From NCBI GenBank assembly GCA_949743265.1, contig CATJSX010000063.1, positions 1 to 39,122 on the forward strand: a DNA stretch of 39,122 bases, in the 5' to 3' direction. Each line of letters begins with the position of its first letter. Position 1 is the first letter of the stretch. The notes below the pieces were generated by a model that saw only the letters and a program-made list of their open reading frames with translations, was not told where the DNA came from and made no database searches. Source of the stretch: an uncultured Peptococcaceae bacterium. GTDB lineage: Bacteria; Bacillota; Peptococcia; Peptococcales; Peptococcaceae. Below, piece by piece: positions 1 through 7,700 of the stretch. The translations under genes were made by a program, and so were the position numbers.

Positions 1-96
1 GTTGCTTTTTCTGCAGTGGTAGGGATATTTTTTGGAATTTATCCTGCTAGAAAAGCGGCGAAATCCGATCCTATTGAAGCCTTGCGATATGAATAA
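1..96 (+). CDS. C-terminal end of MacB/FtsX-type ABC transporter permease (partial)
   Basis: Frame 1 is open from the first base to a TAA at 94-96 and gives 31 residues. They end in the motif [18 protein letters not shown], the characteristic C-terminus of MacB/FtsX-family permeases, in which the last membrane helix (here [10 protein letters not shown]) is followed by a short basic tail. The family works with an ATPase of the LolD/MacA-partner type to export peptides or lipoproteins, or acts mechanically across the membrane. The rest of the gene lies upstream of the window, so neither the partner nor the substrate can be named. A terminator follows the stop at once, so this is the last gene of its operon. 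Confidence 0.85.
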   Translation, partial: VAFSAVVGIFFGIYPARKAAKSDPIEALRYE

Positions 97-139
97 AAAA
101 TACTGTCAAATCCTCGCATGGATTTGGCAGTATTTTTTT
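97..139 (+). terminator. Rho-independent terminator after the permease
   Basis: AATACTGtCAAATCC pairs with GGATTTGgCAGTATT around a 6-base loop and is followed by a run of T. The A-rich left flank would also give a U tract on the minus strand, so it can serve the convergent gene that ends at 144. Confidence 0.85.
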
Positions 140-143
140 GGTA

Positions 144-887
144 TCAATCATGAGCTTCGTCAATATGCTGCCAATATCGTTTGGGCATCCAAAATTTTTG
201 CAGCCGCAGATTGCGCCTTTGTGTAATTGTTGTCGCATCAAAAAAAACGGCGAACAGCTGCTGATAAGGATCAGTTGTTTTTGAAGTTAACAAGTGCTCG
301 CCTTCTTCGATAGTAAGCGGTGTAAAATACGGCGTGTGCAAATCATAGACTAGTGCATACTGTCGTTTCAAATCGTGAATCATAAATTTCTGATCAGAAA
401 ATCGTCGTACAAAATGACCTTGCAATAGTGGCAGAATATTGTGATCCGGTTCGATTTTGCTGTAAAAAATCATTGGTGCTAATTCGATAAAACGGACAAA
501 GCCGGTAAAACGATGGGCTTCCAGAGTGACTTTGCGGCAATAGGTTTCGACGCGGTGAATCAATGGATTATTTTTGGCTAAATAAATACTGGCGCCGTAG
601 CGATAACACATTTTTAAATAACATAGCGCCGTATAATCGCATTGCGGCAGTTCGGATAGATAAAGATAGTATAGCCGTTGATACGTATCAAAAGATAATT
701 TTGCTAAAATACTGTCGGCAACACGTTGCGCTTTGTCATTTTCTGTTGTAACGGAAATGATTTCATCAAAGAGTTGTGGCTGATAGTGTTCTTGACGGAA
801 AATATCTAACGGTCGTTTATCAGTGAAACTATCAAAAATTGCTGTTAACAGACCGTCAAAACTGCCATCATAAAGGTAAATAATCAT
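144..887 (-). CDS. TIGR03915-type putative DNA repair/metabolism protein
   Basis: The 247-residue protein begins MIIYLYDGSFDGLLTAIFD, the hallmark start of the TIGR03915/DUF4130 family (SAM-linked, 'probable DNA metabolism protein'). Near the C-terminus it has FWMPKRYWQHIDE, also typical. The family almost always sits beside the TIGR03916 radical SAM protein, as here, and is thought to act with it in repair or modification of DNA. The reaction is not established. I chose the ATG at 887 rather than the in-frame ATG at 911 because a GAGGTG ribosome-binding site lies six bases before it, while 911 lies inside the end of the upstream gene. The start is 10 bases past the upstream stop, so the pair is one transcription unit. 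Confidence 0.8.
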   Translation of the reverse strand: MIIYLYDGSFDGLLTAIFDSFTDKRPLDIFRQEHYQPQLFDEIISVTTENDKAQRVADSILAKLSFDTYQRLYYLYLSELPQCDYTALCYLKMCYRYGASIYLAKNNPLIHRVETYCRKVTLEAHRFTGFVRFIELAPMIFYSKIEPDHNILPLLQGHFVRRFSDQKFMIHDLKRQYALVYDLHTPYFTPLTIEEGEHLLTSKTTDPYQQLFAVFFDATTITQRRNLRLQKFWMPKRYWQHIDEAHD

Positions 888-897
888 TGTTTTCACC

Positions 898-2169
898 TCA
901 AATTTCTCCATTTAAGGCGGCTAATTGATCAAAAATAGTCAACTGCTCATAACCAGTATGAGGGCTGGCTGTTTTTTGAGGCTTTAGCGCTCGGCGAATT
1001 TTTAACGGTTCACAGCTAACTGTACCATAGTAACGACCTTTGCAGGTGATAAAGTATTGGGCACGCTTTACGGAGAGTCCCATTTTTTTTAGATCGTTAA
1101 AGTCAAGAGGGCTGATTTTGCGGGCTGAAACAATTTTTTGTGCGCCTCGAATACCAATGCCGGGAATGCGGATCAGAATTTTGAACGGTGCTTGATTGAT
1201 TTCTACGGGAAACTGTTCCATATGATTGAGTGCCCAAACGGTTTTGGGATCGTAATCCATATCCAAATTAGGTGTTTTTTCATCCAGAAGTTCATGTGCC
1301 TGAAAGCCGTAAACGCGAATGAGCCAGTCGCTTTGGTAGAGACGATTTTCTCTTGCCATAGGCGGTGCAACGACGGGTAGATTTTTATCCTGATTGATCG
1401 GCACGTAAGCGGAATAGTAAACACGCTTCATGGAAAATTTATCATACAAAGCAGCGCTTAGCCGCAAAATATCCAAATCGCTTTCACCAGAAGCGCCAAT
1501 AATCATCTGTGTGCTTTGTCCCGCAGGCACATAGTGCGGTGATTTCTTTAACGTTTTGCGTTCAGCTCGATTTTGTACAATTTGCTGGCTGATATTTTGC
1601 ATAGGCAACAAAATATCATTCTTACTTTTATCCGGCGCTAAAAGCTGTAGCGAGCGTTGTGAGGGCAATTCGATATTGACGCTCATACGGTCAGCATAAC
1701 TGCCGGCTTTATCAATCAATTCTAAAGAAGCGCCGGGAATGGCTTTGACATGAATATAGCCGTTAAAGTGCTGTGTTTCTCGAAGATTTTGCAGAACCAA
1801 TACCATACGCTCCATCGTATATGTAGGATTTTTTATGACAGCTGAGCTTAGAAAAAGTCCCTCAATATAATTGCGTCGGTAAAAGTTCATTGTCAAATCA
1901 ACGACTTCCTCTACAGTAAACGCTGCACGAGGAATATCGTTAGAAGCGCGATTGACACAGTAAGCGCAATCATAAATACAATAATTGTTCATCAATATTT
2001 TTAAAAGCGAAATGCAGCGACCGTCGGGGGTAAAAGAGTGACAAATGCCGGCAGGAGCTGCTGAGCCGAGATTTCCTTTTCGGGCTACTCGTTTAGACGA
2101 AGAAGATGAACAGGAAACGTCATATTTAGCGGCATCTGCCAAAATCGCTAATTTTTCGGTAATGGTCAT
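898..2169 (-). CDS. Putative DNA modification/repair radical SAM protein (TIGR03916 type)
   Basis: A 423-residue radical SAM enzyme. The cluster-binding CX3CX2C motif is C64-IYD-C68-AY-C71, and the N-terminal phrase GICHSFTPDGRCISLLKILM is diagnostic of the family once called 'biotin synthase-like' or 'putative DNA modification/repair'. A helix-hairpin-helix stretch near the C-terminus (IRIPGIGIRGAQKIVSAR) supports nucleic-acid binding. The enzyme would bind [4Fe-4S] and SAM in the cytoplasm; its substrate is unknown. ATG 2169 has an AGG nine bases upstream. The in-frame TTG at 2178 abuts that site and is less likely. It is transcribed from a sigma-A-like promoter at 2220-2248 together with the TIGR03915 partner. 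Confidence 0.85.
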   Translation of the reverse strand: MTITEKLAILADAAKYDVSCSSSSSKRVARKGNLGSAAPAGICHSFTPDGRCISLLKILMNNYCIYDCAYCVNRASNDIPRAAFTVEEVVDLTMNFYRRNYIEGLFLSSAVIKNPTYTMERMVLVLQNLRETQHFNGYIHVKAIPGASLELIDKAGSYADRMSVNIELPSQRSLQLLAPDKSKNDILLPMQNISQQIVQNRAERKTLKKSPHYVPAGQSTQMIIGASGESDLDILRLSAALYDKFSMKRVYYSAYVPINQDKNLPVVAPPMARENRLYQSDWLIRVYGFQAHELLDEKTPNLDMDYDPKTVWALNHMEQFPVEINQAPFKILIRIPGIGIRGAQKIVSARKISPLDFNDLKKMGLSVKRAQYFITCKGRYYGTVSCEPLKIRRALKPQKTASPHTGYEQLTIFDQLAALNGEI

Positions 2170-2219
2170 AGAGATCAACCTTTCTAAAAACGTTTATTCC
2201 TAGAAAATTTGTTTTGTTT

Positions 2220-2248
2220 ATTATACGTCATTTTGGAAAATATCGCAA
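2220..2248 (-). promoter_or_regulatory. Sigma-A-type promoter for the radical SAM operon
   Basis: Read on the minus strand: TTGCGA (2248-2243), 17-base spacer, TATAAT (2225-2220), about 50 bases ahead of the start codon. Confidence 0.6.
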
Positions 2249-2274
2249 CGGTTATTTTTATTTCACCAGAAACA

Positions 2275-2299
2275 TGATAAAATAGTCTTGATTTTATCA
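2275..2299. repeat. Perfect 8-bp inverted repeat upstream of comF
   Basis: TGATAAAA, a 9-base spacer, then TTTTATCA. It lies 35-60 bases ahead of the comF start. The left arm contains TAAAAT, a possible -10 element. It could be an operator dyad or a hairpin in the comF leader; there is no U tract. It does not match the Gram-positive LexA box. Confidence 0.4.
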
Positions 2300-2333
2300 A
2301 AAATTTATTTTCCTATGAAATCAAGGTGGTCAA

Positions 2334-3032
2334 ATGAAAAATTTGTGGAAGCAGTTTTTGGAATTTTTATTGCCAACGCCAAGAATCTGTCCTATTTGTC
2401 ATAAGCAGCAATCGCAACTGATGATTTGTGAAAATTGTCTGCGTTTGCTTGAAACGAAACGCCAAAATCACGGTCAATGTCAACGCTGTGGTACTTTTGG
2501 TTATTGTGCCGGCGTTTGTGATAATTGCCGTGTCTGGCCTAATTATTTGCAGCGTAATATCAGCGCTATGCCTTACGATGGTTTATTTCGTGAAGTAATT
2601 TTGGATTTTAAGCATCGCCATCGACCATGGCTAGCCAATATATTAGCCGAACTTTTGGCGCCGCTTTTACCACAAGCCGATATAATTATTCCCGTGCCGC
2701 TGCACCCTATCCGCTTGAGTGAAAGAGGCTATAATCAAAGCGCACTTTTAGGCGCAGCTTTGTCAAAACAATTATCTATTCCTATGCATGAGGATATTCT
2801 TTTGCGGACGAGAAATACGCCGCATCAAACCAATTTAAGTCGAACGGCAAGAATTGATAATCTGCATGATGCTTTCATCGTCAGGCATCAAGAAAACATC
2901 AAAGGCAAACAGTTGCTTTTATTAGACGATGTGTTGACCACCGGCACGACGATTATGACTTGTGCCAAAACACTTCATCAAGCTGGCGCTGCCTCAATCA
3001 TATCGGCTACACTCGCCAGTGGTTTGCGCTAA
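2334..3032 (+). CDS. comF: ComF family phosphoribosyltransferase-like protein
   Basis: A 232-residue protein with the double-zinc-ribbon N-terminus of ComF/GntX proteins: C19PIC22 with C32ENC35, then C49QRC52, C58 and C62DNC65. A type-I phosphoribosyltransferase domain follows, with the PRPP motif LLLLDDVLTTGTT near residues 200-212. ComF is needed in the cytoplasm for uptake of transforming DNA, where it couples to the ComFA helicase and DprA; in non-competent species its role is unclear. ComFA is not in the window. The start has an AAGGTGG ribosome-binding site. A small ORF follows after 67 bases, then a terminator, so comF and the small ORF probably share a transcript. Confidence 0.9.
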   Translation: MKNLWKQFLEFLLPTPRICPICHKQQSQLMICENCLRLLETKRQNHGQCQRCGTFGYCAGVCDNCRVWPNYLQRNISAMPYDGLFREVILDFKHRHRPWLANILAELLAPLLPQADIIIPVPLHPIRLSERGYNQSALLGAALSKQLSIPMHEDILLRTRNTPHQTNLSRTARIDNLHDAFIVRHQENIKGKQLLLLDDVLTTGTTIMTCAKTLHQAGAASIISATLASGLR

Positions 3033-3099
3033 AATGTCTAAAGGAATATTTTTTAGGCAACACTCATAAAGATGATAAAGAGAAAAGGGAGGTTGTCCT

Positions 3100-3222
3100 A
3101 TGGAAAAAAATTGGACGAAGGAATTTGCTGAGCGCTTAGATCTCTATCAAAAAGTTCATCAAGTTGCTAATTTGCTGCGAGCAGAAAATAATCAACAAAA
3201 TGATAAAAACAAAGGTAACTAA
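3100..3222 (+). CDS. Small hypothetical protein, 40 residues
   Basis: An ORF from ATG 3100 to TAA 3220-3222 with a strong GGGAGG ribosome-binding site eight bases ahead. The product starts MEKNWTKEFAERLDLYQKV and is predicted helical: an amphipathic stretch to about residue 28, then a polar Asn/Gln/Lys-rich tail. In size and charge it resembles small flagellar or Spo0E-like regulators, but no diagnostic motif is present (no SQELD), so I assign no function. It lies between comF and a terminator and probably belongs to that transcript. Confidence 0.5.
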   Translation: MEKNWTKEFAERLDLYQKVHQVANLLRAENNQQNDKNKGN

Positions 3223-3273
3223 CAAAAGCATAAACGAGAGGTATCAATAACTGTTGTGGTTTCAGATTGCATG

Positions 3274-3308
3274 AAAAGGCACTTCATTTGAAGTGCCTTT
3301 TATAATTT
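3274..3308 (+). terminator. Rho-independent terminator after comF and the small ORF
   Basis: AAAAGGCACTTCA pairs with TGAAGTGCCTTTT around two bases and is followed by TATAATTTTT. Confidence 0.85.
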
Positions 3309-3534
3309 TTCAGCGACGATTCAATCATGAGATTTTAATTCTTTATTGAGGGGCATCATTAAACTGTTGATTTTCTTCTGTATTTGTGTAAAAATAGCTT
3401 TTGCTTTCGGCAAATTTTATACGTCTTTTAGCATCTTCTATTATCAAGAGATTTTTTATTTCAGCGAAAAAAATTTTCAGCGATGTAATATTTCTGACGC
3501 TGTAGAAATAGGTATTTTACAGAAAGTCGAACGC
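3309..3534. other. Intergenic region, no supported gene
   Basis: AT-rich DNA between the comF terminator and the threonine operon promoter. Open frames exist on both strands, but none has a ribosome-binding site or a recognisable product. The phrase TTTTCAGCGA occurs three times (with one-base changes) and is unexplained. I see no T-box, lysine riboswitch or threonine leader peptide. Confidence 0.5.
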
Positions 3535-3562
3535 TTGACAATGAAAAGATTCATGATATAAT
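3535..3562 (+). promoter_or_regulatory. Sigma-A promoter of the threonine/aspartate operon
   Basis: TTGACA (3535-3540), 16-base spacer, TATAAT (3557-3562). Both hexamers are perfect. The short leader to the first ATG (3616) contains CCGC-TCTAT-GCGG, a small hairpin at 3588-3600. Confidence 0.85.
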
Positions 3563-3615
3563 GTCTACTATATGTAGAAAAATATCCGCTCTATGCGGAC
3601 TAAGGCGGCGCAAAT

Positions 3616-4065
3616 ATGCAAAAAAAAACAAAAACAAAGTTCTATATTGTTGATGAAAAAATTTTGCCGGAAGCCATCCTGAAAACCGCAGAGACTAAGG
3701 AATTGTTGTCAAAATCACAGAATTTGACCGTCAACGAAGCGGTAGAGCAAGTAGGATTGAGCCGCAGTGCGTTTTATAAATATCGTGACGGTGTTTTTCC
3801 TTTTTACGAAGCTACTCAGGAAAAGATAATCACTTTGCAGATCACGTTGGAGCATAAGTCTGGCGTTTTGAGTCATTGTTTGGATTTAATCGCCAAAGCT
3901 AACGGTAACGTTTTGACGATCAATCAAGGACTGCCGTTTCAAGGATTGGCAAGAGCGACGATTGCTTTTGAAACGGCAGGTATGACAGAAAATATGGAAG
4001 TATTGTTGGATCAATTATACGATATCAAAGGCGTGATCAAAATAGAGGTCGTAGGACAAAATTAA
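3616..4065 (+). CDS. pheB: ACT domain-containing protein, PheB/UPF0735 family
   Basis: 149 residues. The N-terminal half has a helix-turn-helix-like segment (LTVNEAVEQVGLSRSAFYKYRDGVFPF, about 37-63), and the C-terminal half is an ACT domain (ITLQITLEHKSGVLSHCLDLIAKANGNVLTINQG onward). This is the UPF0735/PheB family, which is repeatedly found ahead of homoserine dehydrogenase in Firmicutes. ACT domains bind amino acids, so it probably senses an end product of the pathway, but its target is not established. Despite the name it is not a chorismate mutase. It is the first gene of the operon, 15 bases before hom. A GGCGGCG stretch sits ahead of the ATG, which is only a modest ribosome-binding site. 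Confidence 0.8.
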   Translation: MQKKTKTKFYIVDEKILPEAILKTAETKELLSKSQNLTVNEAVEQVGLSRSAFYKYRDGVFPFYEATQEKIITLQITLEHKSGVLSHCLDLIAKANGNVLTINQGLPFQGLARATIAFETAGMTENMEVLLDQLYDIKGVIKIEVVGQN

Positions 4066-4080
4066 GGAGTAGAATAAATA

Positions 4081-5379
4081 ATGAATCGTTTAAAAACCAT
4101 TAACGTAGCGCTTTTAGGATTGGGAACCGTAGGCAGCGGCGTTGCAAAATTGATCGAACGTCAAAAAGAGGAACTGCCTTACAAAATTGGCGCCAATATC
4201 AATATTAAACGCATTTTAGTGCGTAATAAAGAAAAGTATCTTGGAGCGGTTGCTGATCCAATGATTTTGACGACTGATTGGCAGGATATTATCAACGATG
4301 CAGAAATCAGTATCGTGATTGAAGTAATCGGCGGTATTGAGCCGACAAAAATGTATCTTTTGGAAGCTTTGAACGCAGGCAAAAATGTTGTGACAGCCAA
4401 TAAAGATTTATTAGCCGAATATGGTCGTGAATTGTTGGAGACTGCTGCACAAAATCACTGTGATTTACTTTTTGAAGCATCAGTAGCCGGTGGAATTCCC
4501 ATTATCCGGCCATTAAAACAATGTTTAGCAGGCAATCATTTAACTGAAGTCATGGGTATAGTTAATGGGACAACCAATTATATTCTGACCAAAATGAGCA
4601 GCGACGGTATGGATTTTAACGAAGCGCTGCAAAAAGCCACGGAATTGGGCTATGCTGAAGCGGATCCTACCGCTGATATTGAAGGATTGGACGCTGCCCG
4701 CAAAGTGGCTATCATGGCGTCTATCGCTTTTAATTCTCGCGTAACGCTAAACGATGTCTATATTGAAGGCATTACCAAAATCACTGCTAAAGATATTCAA
4801 TATGCCCATGAATTAGGCTGCGACATCAAATTGTTGGGTGTTGCTAAAAATACGCCAACCGGTATAGAAGTTCGCGTGCATCCTATGTTGATTCCCAGCA
4901 CGCATCCTTTGGCGACGGTTAACGATGCGTTTAACGCTGTTTTTGTCCATGGCGACGCTGTAGACGACGCTATGTTTTTTGGGCGCGGCGCTGGAGAAAT
5001 GCCCACTGCTAGCGCTGTGATGGGCGATTTGATTGATATTGCTCGCAATATCAAATTTGGTTGCACAGGACGGATTAACTGTTCGTGCTATAAGTCGTTG
5101 CCAATTAAGCATATTGAAGATATCGAAAGCTGCTATTTTTTGCGTATGCAAGTTGATGATCGACCGGGTGTATTAGCCAGTATTGCTAATGTTTTTGGCA
5201 ATAACAGCGTTAGTATTGCCCAAATTATTCAAAAGACTAGCAGTGAAGGAGTAGCTGAATTAGTGGTTATTACGGATAAAGTTATTGAACGCTATTTTAA
5301 CGATTCCTTGACGATTTTTGCCAGTATGTCCATTGTCAAAGAAATTTCTGCGGTTATTCGCGTTTATTCTGGTGAATAA
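4081..5379 (+). CDS. hom: Homoserine dehydrogenase
   Basis: 432 residues, the usual length for the ACT-bearing form. It reduces aspartate semialdehyde to homoserine with NAD(P)H, the branch point to threonine and methionine. The Rossmann motif is GLGTVGSG (about 13-20). The family signature around VTANKDLLAEYG, GGIPIIRPLK and GTTNYILTKMSSDGMDFNEAL is intact, and a C-terminal ACT domain starts near residue 355 (LRMQVDDRPGVLASIANVFG) and probably gives threonine feedback. An AAGGAG ribosome-binding site precedes the ATG. It is 12 bases before thrB in the same operon; with lysC and thrB this covers most of the aspartate-to-threonine route. Confidence 0.96.
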   Translation: MNRLKTINVALLGLGTVGSGVAKLIERQKEELPYKIGANINIKRILVRNKEKYLGAVADPMILTTDWQDIINDAEISIVIEVIGGIEPTKMYLLEALNAGKNVVTANKDLLAEYGRELLETAAQNHCDLLFEASVAGGIPIIRPLKQCLAGNHLTEVMGIVNGTTNYILTKMSSDGMDFNEALQKATELGYAEADPTADIEGLDAARKVAIMASIAFNSRVTLNDVYIEGITKITAKDIQYAHELGCDIKLLGVAKNTPTGIEVRVHPMLIPSTHPLATVNDAFNAVFVHGDAVDDAMFFGRGAGEMPTASAVMGDLIDIARNIKFGCTGRINCSCYKSLPIKHIEDIESCYFLRMQVDDRPGVLASIANVFGNNSVSIAQIIQKTSSEGVAELVVITDKVIERYFNDSLTIFASMSIVKEISAVIRVYSGE

Positions 5380-5391
5380 GGAGGGCAGCAT

Positions 5392-6285
5392 ATGCGTGTT
5401 AAAATTCCAGCGACAACTGCCAATATCGGTCCGGGATTTGATTGTTTAGGTATGGCGTTATCCTTATATAATACGATTGAATTTGAACAGTTACCTGAAA
5501 ATGGAATTTATCAGCTATCAGCGCAAGGTGAAAGCGCTGATAAGGTTAGTTTAAACGAAGACAATTTAGTTTATCAAGTGTACAAGCAGACGCTGCTTGC
5601 AGCTCATGCGCCTGTTTATGGGGTAAAGATGCATTTTGATAATCAAATTCCTTTTGCGCGTGGTTTGGGCAGCAGTTCAGCAGCGATTATTGGCGGTGCA
5701 ATGGTTGCCAATACTTTTTTAAATGGTCGCTTAAGCAATGAGGAAATTCTGAGTATCGCAATGACTTTTGAAGGACACCCCGATAACATTGCACCAGCAT
5801 TATTGGGCGGCGCGGTTCTTAGCGGAATCCGTGATGATAATACTATATTTTATCAAAAAATTACGCCGCCAAAATCGTTACATTGTACTTTGATCGTACC
5901 TGATTATCCGTTGGAAACTGCTAAGGCGCGAGAAGTATTACCCAAAACAGTTTCTATGAGCGATGCGGTTTATAATATCAGCCGTACAGCTTTACTTATT
6001 GACGGATTGCATCGTGGTGACGTTGCTCAAATTGCACAAGCCATGACCGACAAGCTGCATCAGCCTTATCGGGAGCCATTGATTAAGGGAATGAAAACAA
6101 TTAGTCAAAAGGCGGCAGAAGCAGGTGCTCTGGCAACTGTTATCAGCGGTGCTGGACCAACGCTCTTGCTTGTTAGTGATTATGAATTGCCAGCGGAAAA
6201 AATTGCCCCTGTTTTGCAGCAGTTAGCGATAAATGGTCGTATTTTATCGTTGAAACCATCTCTTGTGGGTGCAGAAGTTAATTAA
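5392..6285 (+). CDS. thrB: Homoserine kinase
   Basis: A 297-residue GHMP-family kinase that phosphorylates homoserine with ATP to O-phosphohomoserine. The start VKIPATTANIGPGFDCLGMAL is the classic ThrB N-terminus. The ATP-binding GHMP loop is PFARGLGSSSAAIIGG near residues 84-99, and the third GHMP motif, VISGAGPTLLL, lies near the C-terminus. The ribosome-binding site is GGAGGG, eight bases ahead. It lies between hom and lysC. Threonine synthase (thrC), the next enzyme, is not in this window. Confidence 0.96.
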   Translation: MRVKIPATTANIGPGFDCLGMALSLYNTIEFEQLPENGIYQLSAQGESADKVSLNEDNLVYQVYKQTLLAAHAPVYGVKMHFDNQIPFARGLGSSSAAIIGGAMVANTFLNGRLSNEEILSIAMTFEGHPDNIAPALLGGAVLSGIRDDNTIFYQKITPPKSLHCTLIVPDYPLETAKAREVLPKTVSMSDAVYNISRTALLIDGLHRGDVAQIAQAMTDKLHQPYREPLIKGMKTISQKAAEAGALATVISGAGPTLLLVSDYELPAEKIAPVLQQLAINGRILSLKPSLVGAEVN

Positions 6286-6306
6286 GAAGAATTGGAGGAG
6301 TCAAAG

Positions 6307-7536
6307 TTGGCTTTAATTGTACAAAAATACGGCGGCACATCGGTCGGTAATGTGGAAAGAATTAAGCGTGTAGCGCAAAATATCGCTTCGTTTAAAGAAG
6401 CTGGTCATGATGTGATTGTGACTGTCTCGGCGCCGGGAGATACAACTGATGAATTGATTGAAGTTGCTATGCAGCTTAATGAAAATCCTTCTCATCGCGA
6501 AATGGATATGTTGCTTTCTACTGGTGAACAAATTTCTATTGCCCTTTTGGCCATGGCTTTAGAAGCTATTGATGTTCCCGTTATTTCCCTAACGGGAGCG
6601 CAGTTAGGGATTATTACTGACAGTGAACACATGAAAGCACGTATCAAAGAAATTAAACAAGAACGGATCAATCGCGAAATTGCTGACAATAAAGTTATTA
6701 TTGTTGCCGGTTTTCAAGGTATGACCGATAAGCGGGAAATCACCACTTTAGGCCGTGGCGGTTCTGATACTACGGCGGTTGCTATTGCTGCTGCTATAAA
6801 AGCTGATTTATGTGAAATTTACACTGATGTTGATGGCGTATACACGGCTGATCCGCGAATCGTGGATCATACTAGCAAATTGAATCAGATTACTTATGAT
6901 GAAATGTTAGAATTGGCCAGTTTAGGTGCCAAAGTGCTCCATCCTCGTTCGGTGGAATTGGCAAAAATCAATCAGGTAAAATTGTGCGTTCGTTCGAGTT
7001 TCGATACGAGCAAGGAGGGAACTTTTGTGGTGGATCAAAATCAAATTGAAAAAGAATTTGTCGTTACTGGCGTTGCCAGCGATCTTAATGTTGCTAAAAT
7101 TGGTATTTTTGAAGTACCCGATCAACCGGGCATTGCCAATCAGATTTTTACCGCTTTAGCCGATGCTAAAATCAACGTTGACATGATTGTACAAAGTGCT
7201 ATGCGTAATAATATCAACGATATCGCATTTACTATTCCTAAAGATGATTTAAACAAAGCCTTAGCCATTGTCAACGATTTAAAAACCTCTATCGGTTTTT
7301 CAGAAGTCGTTTACGCCGATGATATTGCTAAAGTTTCTGTTGTTGGTGCTGGTATGGTTAGCGCTACTGGCGTTGCTGCTAAGATTTTTTCCACTTTGGC
7401 CGATGCTAAAATCAATTTAGAAATGATCAGCACTTCTGAAATTAAAGTATCTTGCATCATTAAGAATCACGATGATAATATCAAAAAAGCTATGCAGCGT
7501 TTACATGACGCTTTTGAATTGGATAAATTAAATTAA
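6307..7536 (+). CDS. lysC: Aspartokinase (monofunctional, two ACT domains)
   Basis: 409 residues from a TTG start at 6307, chosen because GGAGGAG lies six bases before it and the protein then begins LALIVQKYGGTSVG, the aspartokinase signature. The in-frame TTG at 6292 lies upstream of the ribosome-binding site and is rejected. Catalytic-domain motifs are KYGGTSVG, ISLTGAQLGI, TLGRGGSDTTAVA and YTDVDGVYTADPR. Two ACT repeats follow (from about residue 265 and about 340), which give lysine and/or threonine control. It phosphorylates aspartate, the first step of the lysine, threonine and methionine pathway. An internal start for a separate regulatory subunit is listed separately. Confidence 0.95.
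   Translation: MALIVQKYGGTSVGNVERIKRVAQNIASFKEAGHDVIVTVSAPGDTTDELIEVAMQLNENPSHREMDMLLSTGEQISIALLAMALEAIDVPVISLTGAQLGIITDSEHMKARIKEIKQERINREIADNKVIIVAGFQGMTDKREITTLGRGGSDTTAVAIAAAIKADLCEIYTDVDGVYTADPRIVDHTSKLNQITYDEMLELASLGAKVLHPRSVELAKINQVKLCVRSSFDTSKEGTFVVDQNQIEKEFVVTGVASDLNVAKIGIFEVPDQPGIANQIFTALADAKINVDMIVQSAMRNNINDIAFTIPKDDLNKALAIVNDLKTSIGFSEVVYADDIAKVSVVGAGMVSATGVAAKIFSTLADAKINLEMISTSEIKVSCIIKNHDDNIKKAMQRLHDAFELDKLN
7012..7029 (+). promoter_or_regulatory. Internal ribosome-binding site and GTG start for a lysC beta subunit
   Basis: AAGGAGGG at 7012-7019 lies seven bases before an in-frame GTG at 7027, codon 241 of lysC. Starting there gives a 169-residue protein (7027-7536) made of the two ACT domains. 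Bacillus subtilis aspartokinase II is known to make an alpha subunit and an in-phase beta subunit of about 160 residues from an internal start near codon 246; the position here corresponds. The Shine-Dalgarno match is seen directly; actual use is inferred. Confidence 0.65.
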
Positions 7537-7550
7537 AAAGTTTGTTGCTC

Positions 7551-7583
7551 ATAAAGGCTGAGATTTTTTCTCAGCCTTTATGA
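7551..7583. terminator. Terminator hairpin after lysC
   Basis: CATAAAGGCTGAG pairs perfectly with CTCAGCCTTTATG around a T-rich loop. The U tract after it is poor, so it may work together with the next hairpin. Confidence 0.6.
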
Positions 7584-7594
7584 TTTATTAAGTG

Positions 7595-7636
7595 AAAAAA
7601 GCTGATTTCTGCTTTACGCAGAAATCAGCTTTTTTA
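7595..7636. terminator. Bidirectional terminator between lysC and secF
   Basis: AAAAAGCTGATTTCTGC pairs with GCAGAAATCAGCTTTTTT around a short loop. The A and T runs on both flanks suit termination from both sides, as expected between convergent operons. Confidence 0.9.
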
Positions 7637-7700
7637 TGTTTATCGTTTGATAAGACGCTTGATTTATTTATAAAGGCTTAAACCAACCTTTAAGCAATTT

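Noticed and set aside
3309-3534. Minus-strand frame with a protein-like stretch ending ENQQFNDAPQ
   Set aside because: No ATG and no ribosome-binding site; about 55 codons in AT-rich DNA is within chance expectation.
3346-3561. Open frame of 71 codons between comF and the threonine operon
   Set aside because: No ribosome-binding site, composition is AT-driven, and the frame runs through the -35/-10 promoter of the threonine operon.
3535-3615. Possible riboswitch or T-box in the threonine operon leader
   Set aside because: The leader from promoter to ATG is about 50 bases and holds only a small hairpin; there is no room for a T-box or lysine riboswitch.
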